From contig JADJOR010000001.1 in the NCBI GenBank assembly GCA_016713665.1, positions 558,001 to 622,000 on the forward strand: a stretch of DNA of 64,000 nt, written 5' to 3'. A program made the position numbers and the translations under genes. Position 1 is the first letter of the stretch. The number at the start of each line of letters is the position of its first letter. Of the stretch, positions 7,655-16,254 are shown in pieces. The DNA is from Deltaproteobacteria bacterium (lineage in GTDB: Bacteria; Myxococcota_A; UBA9160; UBA4427). A model generated the notes under the pieces. That model had not been told where the DNA came from and ran no database searches. It saw only the letters and a program-made list of their open reading frames with translations.

Positions 7655-9182
7655 ATGAGCGTGCCCCCGGGCCCGGCACTGGGCCGCGCCAAGCTGCTTC
7701 GCATCCTCGCCCTGCCGGAGGACGCCGCCGACGCGGCGATCCGAGAGGCCGTGGCGCGCCTGCGCGACTGGCTCGAGCGGCGGCTCGCCGGGCAGCCCCC
7801 CGACTCCGCTGATGCGCGGGCTGCCCTCGTGCGCGAGCTCGTCGATCTCGAGACGAGCGCCACCTACTGGACGAGCCTCGCCCAGCGCACGGAGACCCGC
7901 TCCCCCCGCCCCCCGGTCGCCGCCTTCGCTCCCGCGATCCTGCTCGCCTCGGGCCTCGCGCTCCTTCTCCTCGTGTTCGGCCACATGGCGGGCTTCCGCG
8001 TGACGCGCGCGGATCGAGGCGAGCCCCCCGTCGTCTATGGCACCCGCGCCCGCGTCCTCATCGAAGGGAGCGCCCTCGAAGGCGCGACGCTGCGCGTCTT
8101 CGACGCGGATCGAACGGAGATCCTCGATGAGCGGCCGGCCAGGGGCGCGAGCGTCGAGCTCGAGCCCGGGGCGTTATGCGCTCGAGGTGAGTCGAGCGGA
8201 TTGCCCCGACCCGTGGACGCGCTCGGTCTTCCTCGAGCCCGATGGTGTCCACCGCTACGAGGCGCTCATCTGCGCGGGCCACGGCCATCTCGTCATCCGC
8301 GCCAACACCGAGGGCGACCGCGTCCGGATCGACGACCTCGACGTCGGCCATACCGGCAACCGCGCCCATCGGCTCACGGTCGGTGAGCACACGATCCGGG
8401 TGGACAAATCGGGCTACCGGCCCTTCGAGGCCCGGGTCCGGATCGGACCGGACGAGTCCGTCGAGCTGCGCGCCGACCTCCTGCGGATGGGCGAGGCCGA
8501 GGGGAAGGCGGGGCGGCCGATGCCCGTCACCCGGGTCGCGCCCAGCCTCCCGCCGATCGACGCGAAGTCGATCCAGGGCTTCACGAAAGAGGAGCTCCAC
8601 GCGGGCATCGAGCCGCCGAAGCTCGACCCGCCGAACCTCGGGCTCCCGAAGCGCGGCGAGTTCCTCGCGCGGGAGGGCTTGCCGGCGATGCCCGACGGTG
8701 GCTCGACGGCCTGGCATGACCGCGTCTCGAAGGAGCTGCGCGAACGATTCGACCAGGACCGCTCCGGCGAGATCGATTCCCTCGCCGAGAGTGAGGCGAT
8801 CAGCTGCTCCGTCTGGCGGGAGATCGAGCGCGACTTCGACCGCGGCGGTCTCGGCCTCTCCCTCGCCCACTATTACGGCTTCGACGGCAGCGAATGGCAT
8901 CCGGGCGCCCTGGCCGTCGCCCGCCCCCATCGCAGCGCCGTCTACGCGAAGATGGGCGAATGCGGGCTCGCCCCTGAGTCCCGCCCGATGGCCCTTTGTG
9001 TGGCCCGACCCCAGGCATTCGGACAGGAAAACTGGGGGTTTGACCGGATTCGTCCCGAATCCGGGGTGCGTACTCTCCCCGTCTCGATTCGAAGAATCGA
9101 CTGGAGCCGGCTCGGGCGATCCAGCGAGCGCTTTCGAGAAGGAAAACAAGGGCGGATCCATGGTCAGTATCGTGGTGGCTGA
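7655..9182 (+). CDS. Membrane-anchored PEGA-domain protein (apparent frameshift)
   Basis: Frame one starts at ATG 7655. It encodes a helical N-terminus, one membrane helix (about residues 88-112, ending VFGHMAGF) and a region ending SVELEPG. At the GGGG run 8168-8171 the frame breaks. The continuation RYALEVSRADCPDPWTRSVFLEPDG lies in the next frame, and removing one G joins the two. It contains a PEGA-type surface domain (GHLVIRANTEGDRVRIDDLDVG, then GEHTIRVDKSGYRPFE), a Pro-rich linker, and an EF-hand-like loop DQDRSGEIDSLAE whose twelfth position is Ala, so calcium binding is doubtful. Codon bias decays after about 8975, and a TGA at 8975-8977 in the original frame may be the true end. As read, the frame ends at 9182, inside the response-regulator gene. 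Function unknown. Confidence 0.6.
9044..9064. promoter_or_regulatory. Perfect inverted repeat upstream of the response regulator
   Basis: Arms CCGGATTCG and CGAATCCGG (9 bp each) flank a 3-nt spacer. It lies about 95 nt upstream of the response-regulator start, in a stretch whose codon bias no longer looks coding. It could be a dimeric regulator site, for example autoregulation by the LuxR-type protein, or an RNA hairpin. No T-run follows. Confidence 0.4.
9084..9100. promoter_or_regulatory. Second inverted repeat upstream of the response regulator
   Basis: Arms TCGATTC and GAATCGA (7 bp, perfect) flank GAA. It lies 20 nt after the first inverted repeat and shares the half-site core GATTC/GAATC with it, which suggests two related operator sites. 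It sits about 60 nt upstream of the ATG at 9160. Confidence 0.4.
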
Positions 9183-9801
9183 CGATCACAAGATCGTCCG
9201 CGAGGGGCTCATCCGACTGCTCGAGGCACGGGATGATTTCACGGTGATCGGCGAGGCTTCGAACGGCGAAGAGGCGGTGGCGATGGTGATGGAGCGGCGA
9301 CCGGACGTCGTCCTCATGGACATCAACATGCCGAAGCTCTCGGGCATCGACGCGACGCGCCAGCTCGGCAAGGCCGGCTGCACGAGCAAGATCCTCGTGC
9401 TCTCGATGCACGAGAGTCGGGCCTACGTCGAAGAGGTGCTCCGCGCGGGGGCCTCGGGCTACGTCGTCAAGAACTCCGCCTCGAAGGACGTCCACAACGC
9501 CATCGACGCCGTCCGGGCGGGCGCCTCCTATCTCTCACCGGCGATCACGCAACAGGTCGTCGACGCGATCGCGCGGCCGGGCGATGGCGGGCCCTCGGGC
9601 ATCTCGATGCTGACCGACCGGGAGCGCGAGGTCCTGAAGCTGATCGCCGAAGGGCTCTCCTCGAAGGAGATCGCCTCGGAGCTCGGTGTCTCGCTCAAGA
9701 CCGTCGATTCCCACCGCTCGAACCTGATGGAGAAGCTCGACATCCACAAGGTCTCGGGCCTGGTGCGCTTCGCGATCCGCGCGGGCATGGTCGAGGCCTG
9801 A
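9160..9801 (+). CDS. NarL/FixJ-type response regulator
   Basis: The 213-residue protein has a receiver domain (residues 1-120) with the acidic pair D8/D9, phospho-acceptor D54 in VLMDINMP, and the conserved Lys in YVVKNSAS. A LuxR-type helix-turn-helix follows (about 148-213: LTDREREVLKLIAEGLSSKEIA, then SLKTVDSHRSNLMEKL). It is a DNA-binding transcription factor switched by phosphorylation. No histidine kinase gene lies in the window, so its sensor is encoded elsewhere. An AAGG-rich ribosome site precedes ATG 9160. A strong hairpin terminator follows, so it is probably the last gene of its transcript. Two inverted repeats upstream may be its own operators. Confidence 0.93.
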   Translation: MVSIVVADDHKIVREGLIRLLEARDDFTVIGEASNGEEAVAMVMERRPDVVLMDINMPKLSGIDATRQLGKAGCTSKILVLSMHESRAYVEEVLRAGASGYVVKNSASKDVHNAIDAVRAGASYLSPAITQQVVDAIARPGDGGPSGISMLTDREREVLKLIAEGLSSKEIASELGVSLKTVDSHRSNLMEKLDIHKVSGLVRFAIRAGMVEA

Positions 9802-9820
9802 GCGCGGTCGATCGGTTCCG

Positions 9821-9876
9821 AAAACGCGAGAGCCTCGGAGGAACCCCGTACGGGCTTCTCCGAGGCTCTCGTGTTT
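9821..9876 (+). terminator. Intrinsic terminator after the response regulator
   Basis: Perfect 14-bp arms at 9827-9840 and 9858-9871 (CGAGAGCCTCGGAG and its complement) enclose a 17-nt loop. An A-run lies before the hairpin and GTTT after it, so it could act in both directions, ending the plus-strand regulator and the minus-strand gene at 9944. Confidence 0.8.
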
Positions 9877-9943
9877 CGGCCCTCCGGCCCTCCGATCGAG
9901 CCGCCGAGGCCGACGCCTCCGGCCCCATCGGGCGAAGCGGGGA

Positions 9944-10525
9944 TCAGATCGGCGGCGCCGGCCGCTCGAGAACCTGCGGGCCGTGGACCATCCGATCGAC
10001 GTGATGGCCCTTCAGCTCGCGGCGGTCGAGGAGCGCTTCGGCGAGCTCTTCGACGGTCGACCAGACGGGGTCGAGCAGGCGCTCGGCCTCCTCGCAGTAG
10101 GCGACATAGAACTCTTCCGAGGGCCGGGAGAGCCCGAGCAGCTTCGACATGCGGGCCAGCTCCTCCCGCGCACGGCGCGCCGAGGCGAACCACCGCTCCC
10201 AGAGGAGCTCGGTCTCCACCGCGATCCCGACGAAGCGCCCGCGCCGGATCGCGCTGCGCTCGGCCGCGATGCCGGCGTAGGCGAAGACGCCGTGGGCGTC
10301 GATCAGCTTTTCGGGCACGACCCCGACCTGCTCGCCGCGGCGCCTTCCGGCGGGCGGTCGGCAGTCGATCGGGAGGGGCATGCCGGAGAAGGTCACGACC
10401 TCTCCCGTCACCGCCACCGGATCGATGATTGCGTGCTTCAGAACGTTCGGGCCGTACAGGATCTCGCAGATCGTCGCGCGGCCGGCTTCCCGATAGGCCA
10501 CGCGCGCGAGCGCATTGGTCGACAT
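9944..10525 (-). CDS. FtsH peptidase (M41)-like protein with degenerate zinc site
   Basis: This 193-residue protein resembles the peptidase half of FtsH without the AAA ATPase. The segment ARVAYREAGRATICEILYG aligns with the AYHEAGHA active-site helix, but both His ligands are Arg (HEAGH becomes REAGR). Later, YAGIAAERSAIRRGRF matches the LAGRAAEE region. A helical end (YCEEAERLLDPVWSTVEELAEALLDRRELKGHHVDRMV) matches the C-terminal helices of M41. The match is by eye and moderate. If correct, it cannot bind zinc in the usual way and may be a pseudoprotease or regulator. The GTG/ATG choice is simple: ATG at 10525. It is divergent from the Cys-rich gene at 10660. Confidence 0.6.
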   Translation of the reverse strand: MSTNALARVAYREAGRATICEILYGPNVLKHAIIDPVAVTGEVVTFSGMPLPIDCRPPAGRRRGEQVGVVPEKLIDAHGVFAYAGIAAERSAIRRGRFVGIAVETELLWERWFASARRAREELARMSKLLGLSRPSEEFYVAYCEEAERLLDPVWSTVEELAEALLDRRELKGHHVDRMVHGPQVLERPAPPI

Positions 10526-10659
10526 TCACCCCCCTCGACGCTGTCTGTCCCCTCTTCGGCGCACTGCGGGAGAAATTGAGCATTTTCAAGGACTCAGACC
10601 GCCCTCTGCGCAGTCTTCTGCGAGGCGGCGAGGCACGTCGTGTGGCAGCATCCGCGGCC

Positions 10660-10866
10660 ATGCCCGACCGCGCCGCGCGACCGGATTGCCTGCACTGCGT
10701 CCACTACTTCGTGACCTGGGAGCCCGGCTCGCCCCGCGGCTGCCGCGCCTACGAGTTCAAGTCGACCGAGCTGCCCTCGGAGGTCGTCTTCGCCTCGTCG
10801 GGCGCGCCCTGCCGCCTCTTCGAGCGCAAGCCCGATCGCAAGGGGCCGACCCGGCTGGTGCGTTGA
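10660..10866 (+). CDS. Conserved small Cys-rich protein
   Basis: The 68-residue product has four cysteines arranged CLHC...GC...PC: CLHCVHYFVTWEP, PRGCRAYEFKS, and SSGAPCRLFERK. This spacing, with VTWEP...GCRAYEFKS and SSGxPCxLFE, is shared by small conserved proteins of unknown function that I recall from many deltaproteobacteria and firmicutes. Such Cys clusters usually bind zinc or an iron-sulfur centre. The start at 10660 gives the usual compact length; the frame extends upstream without coding character. It stands alone between two minus-strand genes. Confidence 0.75.
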   Translation: MPDRAARPDCLHCVHYFVTWEPGSPRGCRAYEFKSTELPSEVVFASSGAPCRLFERKPDRKGPTRLVR

Positions 10867-10951
10867 CGAAGGGTCCGAGGCGCCTTCCGGCGCCCGACCC
10901 GGCTCGAGGGAGCCCGACCCGCCTCGACGAAATCCACCCCGGCTCGACCCC

Positions 10952-12344
10952 TCAGTGCCTCGCCCGTGCGCGCTCCCCGAGACAACGCGCGAGGATCGCG
11001 CCGGGCTCCCGATCCCCGGTCTCGTCCTCGAGCTCGCGACAGCGCCGGAGCAGCCGACCGAGCTCGGGGCCCGGTGCGATCCCGCGCGCCATCAGATCGC
11101 GGGCGGTGACGACATCCGGGCGCGGTGCCTCGCGAACGCCGGCGGCCTCCGCGGCGGCGAGGAAGGCGGCGCCGGCCTCGAAGCGGCCCGAGAGCGCCTC
11201 CGGCGTCGTTCGGCCCAGCTGATCCGCGCGCGCCAGGCGCTCGAGCGCCACGAGCGACACGCCGGCGACGGCGAGCCGGCGTGCGAGTCGGCGATAGGCG
11301 CGCGGACCGGCGCCGCCCGCCACGAGCTGGGACGGCGCGAGATGCGCTTCGACGAGCACGGCGACGGCCTCGACCATCCGCTCGGGAAAGCGAAGGCCCC
11401 CGAGCCACGCCCGCGCGACCGCGCGCGCTCTCCGCCTCATGGGCGATCGAGCGAACCCGCTCGCCCTCCCGCGTCGTCGTCGTCGGCTTGCCGAGATCGT
11501 GGCAGAGCGCGGCCAGCATGAGCCGCTCCGCGTCCTCGGCCCCGAGCGCGGCCGCGAGCGAACGCGCGACGTCGAGCACGAGCAGGGTATGGACGAAGAC
11601 GTCGCCCTCCGGATGCCAGACGGGATCCTGGGGGACCCCGACCAGGGCCTCGACGGGCGCGAACACGTCGAGGCGTCCGATCCGTGCGAGCCACGCGAAG
11701 CCCCGAGACGGCTTCGCCCCGTCGAGCAGCATCCGCCGCAGCTCACCCGCGATCCGCTCGACCGGCACGTCGGCGAGGTCGAGCGCGCGACAGGTCGCGA
11801 CGAGCGCTTCGTCGACCTCGGCCCCGAGCACCGCCTGCAGCCGCGCCACGCGCAGCAGCCGCAGCGGATCCGCCGCGAAGGTCTCCCGATCGACGGCGCG
11901 GAGCCGGCGCGCGCGCAGGTCCTCACGACCGCCCCAAGGATCGACGATCGCGTCCGGGAGCGGGGCCCAGCCGAGCGCGTTGATCGTCAGATCCCGGTGG
12001 CGCGAGGCGGCGCGAAAGGCGGACTCGAGGGAGCCGGGATCGCTCGCGTGATAGTCGAGCGCCCCGGCCCGTGGATAGGCGAGATCGAGTCCGTCCCGCC
12101 CCCTCCGCCAGATCGGGAACTGGCGCCCGACCCGGGTCGAGAAGCCGAAGCCCACGAGCACCGCCTCGACCGCGTCTTCCCCGAGCCCGAAGACCTCGAG
12201 GTCGAGATCGTGGGCGTCCCGCCCGGCGAGGGCGTCGCGGACGAAGCCGCCGACCACGACGAGACAGCCCCCGGCCTGCTCGATCGCCCGGGCGAGCCGA
12301 CCGACGTCCGAGCCCGCCGGCAGCGCGAGCCGGCGCTCGCTCAA
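10952..12344 (-). CDS. tRNA nucleotidyltransferase / poly(A) polymerase with HD domain (apparent frameshift)
   Basis: The start is TTG 12344, overlapping the preceding stop (TTGA). The class II nucleotidyltransferase head is clear: VVGGFVRDALAGRDAHDLDLEVFG with the catalytic DxD, then RHRDLTINALGW. The neck region follows (ADPLRLLRVARLQAVL), then an HD metal site (HPEGDVFVHTLLVLD ... LAALCHDLGKPTTTT). The frame breaks at the CGCGCGCGC run 11420-11428; the next frame continues RAVARAWLGGLRFPERMVEAVAVLVEAHLAP to a stop at 10952. Adding one CG unit restores HEAESARAVARAW. The intact protein would be about 464 residues. Such enzymes add CCA, CC or A to tRNA, or poly(A) to RNA; a second family member lies at 19701. 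An indel error is more likely than true loss. Confidence 0.8.
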
Positions 12345-12577
12345 ACGATCTCGTCCTCGTCGACCGCCTTCTTGCAGATCGGATGCGGCGCGAAGTCGGG
12401 ACCGCCATACCAGCCGGGAATCCGCGCAGCCTCCGCGAGCCACGAGTCGGCGATCGATTCGTCGACGGCGACGTCGTTGTTGTCGAAGCCCTCGGTGATC
12501 GACTCCCAGAGCTCGCGGCCGCCGTTCTCCCACCACTCGCGTCCGGGATTTTCGAAGTCGATGGCCAGCTTGATCAT
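12341..12577 (-). CDS. Small acidic tryptophan-rich protein, unknown
   Basis: This 78-residue protein (MIKLAIDFENPGREWWENGG...) has five Trp and many Asp/Glu residues, with no signal peptide or membrane helix. Its ATG overlaps the stop of the alkyltransferase-like gene (ATGA), and its own stop overlaps the TTG of the nucleotidyltransferase gene. This tight coupling on both sides is the best evidence that it is real. I do not recognise a family. The C-terminal stretch GWYGGPDFAPHPICKKAVDEDE is compact and could form a small fold. Confidence 0.7.
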   Translation of the reverse strand: MIKLAIDFENPGREWWENGGRELWESITEGFDNNDVAVDESIADSWLAEAARIPGWYGGPDFAPHPICKKAVDEDEIV

Positions 12578-13008
12578 GCTCTCGGTCCCCTGCTCTTCGG
12601 GCTTTTCGTCGTCTTCGGTCTGCTCGCGGATCCGGCCCTTCGGGCCCGCTTCGCTCCGTCCGGGGCCCGGGGCGCCGGCCGCTCGACCGATCGGGGCGCC
12701 CGCGGTCGCCAACCGAAGCGCTCGAGGTCGATCCCGCCCCGCGCGTCGAATGCCACGCCTTCGGCCTCGAGCCGTGCTCGCTGGAGCCGCGCGACCTCCG
12801 TCGCCCCGCCCCGCTCGCTGATCCGGCCGGCGGCGTTGACGACGCGGTGCCAGGGTACGGCGGAATCGACCGCGAGGGCATGGAGCGCATAGCCGACCTG
12901 CCGGGCCGCCCGTGGCATGCCTGCCTGCGCCGCGACCTGGCCGTAGCTCGCGACGCGACCGGCCGGGATCCGGCGCACCGCCCGATAGACCGGCTCCCAG
13001 CCACTCAT
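12574..13008 (-). CDS. Alkyltransferase-like (ATL) DNA repair protein
   Basis: The 144-residue product has the C-terminal domain of O6-alkylguanine-DNA methyltransferases: VYRAVRRIPAGRVASYGQVAAQAGMPRAARQVGYAL, then the active-site segment. The catalytic PCHR motif reads PWHRVV, so the alkyl-accepting Cys is Trp. That change defines ATL proteins, which bind O6-alkylguanine, flip and bend the DNA, and hand the lesion to nucleotide excision repair without removing the alkyl group. The last 40 residues are a basic Pro/Arg/Lys tail. The ATG at 13008 overlaps the stop of the oligopeptidase gene; the gene's own stop overlaps the next ATG. Confidence 0.88.
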   Translation of the reverse strand: MSGWEPVYRAVRRIPAGRVASYGQVAAQAGMPRAARQVGYALHALAVDSAVPWHRVVNAAGRISERGGATEVARLQRARLEAEGVAFDARGGIDLERFGWRPRAPRSVERPAPRAPDGAKRARRAGSASRPKTTKSPKSRGPRA

Positions 13009-15095
13009 GCCGCCGCGACCGCGAGCCCGGAATGGCGCAGGAGCGCGTCGGGCGTCGGCGGTCGGCCGCGGAACGCCTCGAAGACCCGCATCGGCGGCGT
13101 CCCGCCCCCGAGCGCGAGCACCGTCTCCCGGAATCGACGCCCCGTCTCGGCGATCGCCCGGGCATTCTCGAGCCCCGCCTCCTCGAAGGCCGAGAACGCG
13201 TCCGCCGAGAGCACCTCCGCCCACTTGTAGCTGTAGTAGCCCGCCGCATAGCCCCCGGCGAAGATGTGGCCGAAGCTGCAGAGGAAGCGATCCTCCGAAA
13301 GCGGCGGGATCACCGTCGTCCGCTCCGCGATCGCCCGCTGGATCTCGAAGATGCGCTCGCGGCGATCGGTGCCCGGTTCGCGGTGGAGCGCGAGGTCGAG
13401 CATCGCGAAGTAGAGCTGGCGCAACATGAACGAGCCGGCCCGATAGGTCCGCGCGCGGGCGATCTTCTCGAAGATCGCGCCGGGGAGCGGCTCGCCCGTC
13501 TCGACGTGGGCCGAGAGGCCGACCAGGGTCTCGCGGTGGTAGCACCAGTTCTCCATGAACTGGCTCGGGAGCTCGACGGCGTCCCACTCGATGTTGCGGA
13601 TGCCCGAGGCGAGGCCGTGGTCGACGCGGGTCAGCATGTGCTGAAGTCCGTGGCCGAACTCGTGGAAGAGCGTCACGACCTCGTCGAAGGCCATCAGCGA
13701 GGGGCGACCGCCGACCGGCGGCGCCTGGTTGCAGACGAGATAGGCGACGGGGTTGCAGGCGACGCCGTCGGCCGGGCGACGGGTGCGGCCGAGACAATCG
13801 TCCATCCACGCGCCGCCGCGCTTGTCGCCCGGTCGGCTGTAGGGATCGAGGAAGAAGGCGGCGATCGGGCTCCCGCTCGCGTCGCGCACCCGGAAGAAGC
13901 GCACATCGGGATGCCAGACCGGCGTCTCGCCGTCGGCCGCTCCGATCTCGACGTCGAAGAGCTTCTTCGCGAGCACGAAGAGCCCCTCGAGCACGCGAGG
14001 CAGCGGGAAATAAGGCCGCAGCGCCTCCTCCGAGTAGTCGAAGCGCTCCTCCCGCAGGCGCTCGGCCCAGAACGGCACGTCCCAGAGCGCGATCGGCTCG
14101 GTCTGTCCGTGGGCCGCAGCGAACCCGCGCAGCTCCTCGAGATCCTGGCGCGCACCCGGGAGCGACGCCTGTCGCAGGCGCTCGAGCAGCGCGTCGACCG
14201 CCGCGACCCCCGGCGCCATCTTCGCGTCGAGGGAGAGCTCGGCATAGCTCGCGAAGCCGAGGATGCGCGCCATCTCCTGCCGGAGCGAGAGGATGTGCTC
14301 GAGGATCGGCGTATTGTCGAGCTCACCGCTCGACGCGCGCGTGATCGAGGCGCGATAGAGCTGCTCGCGCAGGGCGCGGTCCTCGCCATGCTCGAGGAAC
14401 GGAAACAGGACCGGGGCATCGAGGCTGAGCCGCCAGGGCCCGCTCTCGGCGCGGGCCTCCGCCTCGCCGTGCTCCCGCGCGTTCTGCGCCGCGAGCTCGC
14501 GCAGGCTCGAGGGCGTCCCCGCCATCTGGGCCGGATCGCGGACGATCAGCCCGAACTGGCGCGTCGCGTCGAGCACGTGATTGTTGAAGCGCGTCGCGAG
14601 CTCGGCGAGCTCCGTCTGGATCGCATTGAAGCGCAGGCGCTTCGCGTCCTCGAGGCCGACCCCGGCGTGGCGCGCGTCGCGCAGGAGGCATTCGACGATG
14701 CGCTGCTGGGTCGCGTCGAGCGCCGTGAACCCCGGGCCCGAGCGCAGGCGGAGGAGCCCTTCGTGGATCGCGCGGCTCTGGGCCTGGCGCAGCCCGAAGG
14801 CGATGACCTCGCCCTGCACCGTCGCATGCGCCTCGCGCAGCGCGTCGCGATTGCGCACCGCGAGCATGTGGCTCACGAGGCCCCAGGCATGACCGAGCCG
14901 CTCGCCCATCCGCTCGAGGGGAAGCACGAGCCCGTCCCAGGTCGGGGACACGTTCGACTCGAGTCGATCGAGCTCGCGGCCGAGCTCCGCGAGCAGCGCC
15001 CGGACGTCGGGGACGATCTGATCGCTCGAAAAGAGATCGAAGCGCGGCAGCTCGCCCGACCGCAACAACGGATTCGCCTGCAGACCTGCGGACAC
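13005..15095 (-). CDS. prlC: M3-family oligopeptidase (oligopeptidase A type)
   Basis: The 696-residue protein has the M3 metallopeptidase layout: a long helical N-terminal half and a catalytic C-terminal half. The zinc motif is HEFGHGLQHML, with the third ligand Glu in the following helix (IEWDAVELPSQFMENWC). Other family hallmarks are FFLDPYSRPGDKRGGAWMD and GHIFAGGYAAGYYSYKWAEVL. Oligopeptidase A degrades cytoplasmic peptides, including cleaved signal peptides, and is usually about 680 residues. The gene heads a four-gene overlapping set with the ATL protein, a small protein and a tRNA nucleotidyltransferase. Confidence 0.93.
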   Translation of the reverse strand: MSAGLQANPLLRSGELPRFDLFSSDQIVPDVRALLAELGRELDRLESNVSPTWDGLVLPLERMGERLGHAWGLVSHMLAVRNRDALREAHATVQGEVIAFGLRQAQSRAIHEGLLRLRSGPGFTALDATQQRIVECLLRDARHAGVGLEDAKRLRFNAIQTELAELATRFNNHVLDATRQFGLIVRDPAQMAGTPSSLRELAAQNAREHGEAEARAESGPWRLSLDAPVLFPFLEHGEDRALREQLYRASITRASSGELDNTPILEHILSLRQEMARILGFASYAELSLDAKMAPGVAAVDALLERLRQASLPGARQDLEELRGFAAAHGQTEPIALWDVPFWAERLREERFDYSEEALRPYFPLPRVLEGLFVLAKKLFDVEIGAADGETPVWHPDVRFFRVRDASGSPIAAFFLDPYSRPGDKRGGAWMDDCLGRTRRPADGVACNPVAYLVCNQAPPVGGRPSLMAFDEVVTLFHEFGHGLQHMLTRVDHGLASGIRNIEWDAVELPSQFMENWCYHRETLVGLSAHVETGEPLPGAIFEKIARARTYRAGSFMLRQLYFAMLDLALHREPGTDRRERIFEIQRAIAERTTVIPPLSEDRFLCSFGHIFAGGYAAGYYSYKWAEVLSADAFSAFEEAGLENARAIAETGRRFRETVLALGGGTPPMRVFEAFRGRPPTPDALLRHSGLAVAAA

Positions 15096-15168
15096 GAGCC
15101 CTCCTCCCGCGACGTCGATCGCGGGGCGAGCTTAGCGAAGCAGCGCGGCGGAATCGGGCGGGAGAGCG

Positions 15169-15378
15169 TCAGCGCGCGGCGCGGACCGAGACGTCCTCGA
15201 CGCAGATCGGTCGCCCCTGATCGTCCCAGGCGGCGAGCGGGACGCGCTTCGGGCCCGGCGAAGGCCGCTGCGATCCGGTCGGCGAAGCCGCTCGAGCGAG
15301 CGACGGTGTCGGCTGCGCGAGGCGCGCGAGCTCGAAGATCGTCCACGCGATGCAACCGAGTCCCAGCACGTACACCAT
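15169..15378 (-). CDS. Small single-pass membrane protein, unknown
   Basis: From ATG 15378 the product is 69 residues: MVYVLGLGCIAWTIFELARLAQ forms one membrane helix or signal anchor, then a Ser/Pro-rich tail ends with VPLAAWDDQGRPICVEDVSVRAAR. A longer frame to 15462 exists without clear support. It lies 73 nt upstream of the oligopeptidase start on the same strand. No family recognised. Confidence rests on a sensible hydrophobic profile and on the lack of a competing gene. Confidence 0.45.
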   Translation of the reverse strand: MVYVLGLGCIAWTIFELARLAQPTPSLARAASPTGSQRPSPGPKRVPLAAWDDQGRPICVEDVSVRAAR

Positions 15379-15543
15379 CGCTCGATCGCTCCAGGATCCT
15401 CCCGGGACGGGAGATGCCCATACGTGGTGGAGGCGGAGCCGATCTCGCGCGGAATGAAGCACGCCGGGCTGGGCCCGAGCGCAATTGCGGGGCGACTGCC
15501 GACGTCGCGGGTCTGCGCGCCGACCGGCTGCACGCGCGCTGCC

Positions 15544-16254
15544 TCAATCGCCCGGAGCCTCGAGGACCGGCGGGGCCTCGAGGCAGGCCGGATCGTCGTG
15601 GCGCGGATCGTTCACGTGGCGCGAGACCGGGCGCGCGGCGAGGATCCCGGCCGGCGCCGGAACGAGTAGCCCCTTCAGCGCGGCGGGATCGGAGGCACCG
15701 TCGAGCCAGGTCGCCCAGGCGGCGCGGGCGAGCACGACGGGCATGCGCCCATGGACCGGCGCGACGTCCGGATTCGCCTCGGTCGTGATGACCGTGGCCG
15801 AATCGATCGGCTCCTCGCCTTCGGCGCTCCAGTGCTCGTAGAGCCCGGCGAAGGCGAGGAGCGCGTCGGCCCGGGGATGGATCCAATGGGCGCGGTGGCC
15901 CCGATTGCGGGCGGTCCATTCGTAGAAGCCGTCGGCGACGACGAGACAGCGCCGGCGCTTGAAGGCCGAGCGGAACGAAGGCTTCTCGTCGACCGTCTCG
16001 CCCCGGGCATTGAAGAGCTTGTTCCCGATCGCCGGGTCCCGGGCCCAGCCCGGGACGAGGCCCCAGCGCTTCCAGGCGAGCGCACGCGCCTGGCCGCGCT
16101 CGGCGACGACCGTCAGCACCGGCTGCGAGGGGGCGAGGTTGAAGCGCGGGCGCAGCGGACGTCCGTCGGGGCCGGTGAAGGCCGCGACGTCCTCGACGGC
16201 GAAGAATTCGGCGATCTCCTGCGCCGAGCGCGTCAGCGTCATGCGTCCACACAT
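15544..16254 (-). CDS. SOS response-associated peptidase (SRAP/YedK family)
   Basis: The protein starts MCGRMTLT, giving the conserved Cys2 exposed after Met removal, which crosslinks to abasic sites in single-stranded DNA. Other family residues are visible: RFNLAPSQPVLTV, the Asn in KLFNARGETVDEKPSFRSAF (NARxE), CLVVADGFYEWT, FAGLYEHW, and the catalytic His in VHGRMPVVL. It is 236 residues, normal for the family. SRAP proteins (HMCES in animals) shield abasic sites and limit mutagenesis. The frame extends upstream to 16530, but the Cys2 requirement fixes the start at 16254. Confidence 0.93.
   Translation of the reverse strand: MCGRMTLTRSAQEIAEFFAVEDVAAFTGPDGRPLRPRFNLAPSQPVLTVVAERGQARALAWKRWGLVPGWARDPAIGNKLFNARGETVDEKPSFRSAFKRRRCLVVADGFYEWTARNRGHRAHWIHPRADALLAFAGLYEHWSAEGEEPIDSATVITTEANPDVAPVHGRMPVVLARAAWATWLDGASDPAALKGLLVPAPAGILAARPVSRHVNDPRHDDPACLEAPPVLEAPGD

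Noticed and set aside
12574..13008. Active O6-methylguanine-DNA methyltransferase
   Set aside because: The acceptor Cys is replaced by Trp (PWHR), so alkyl transfer is not possible.
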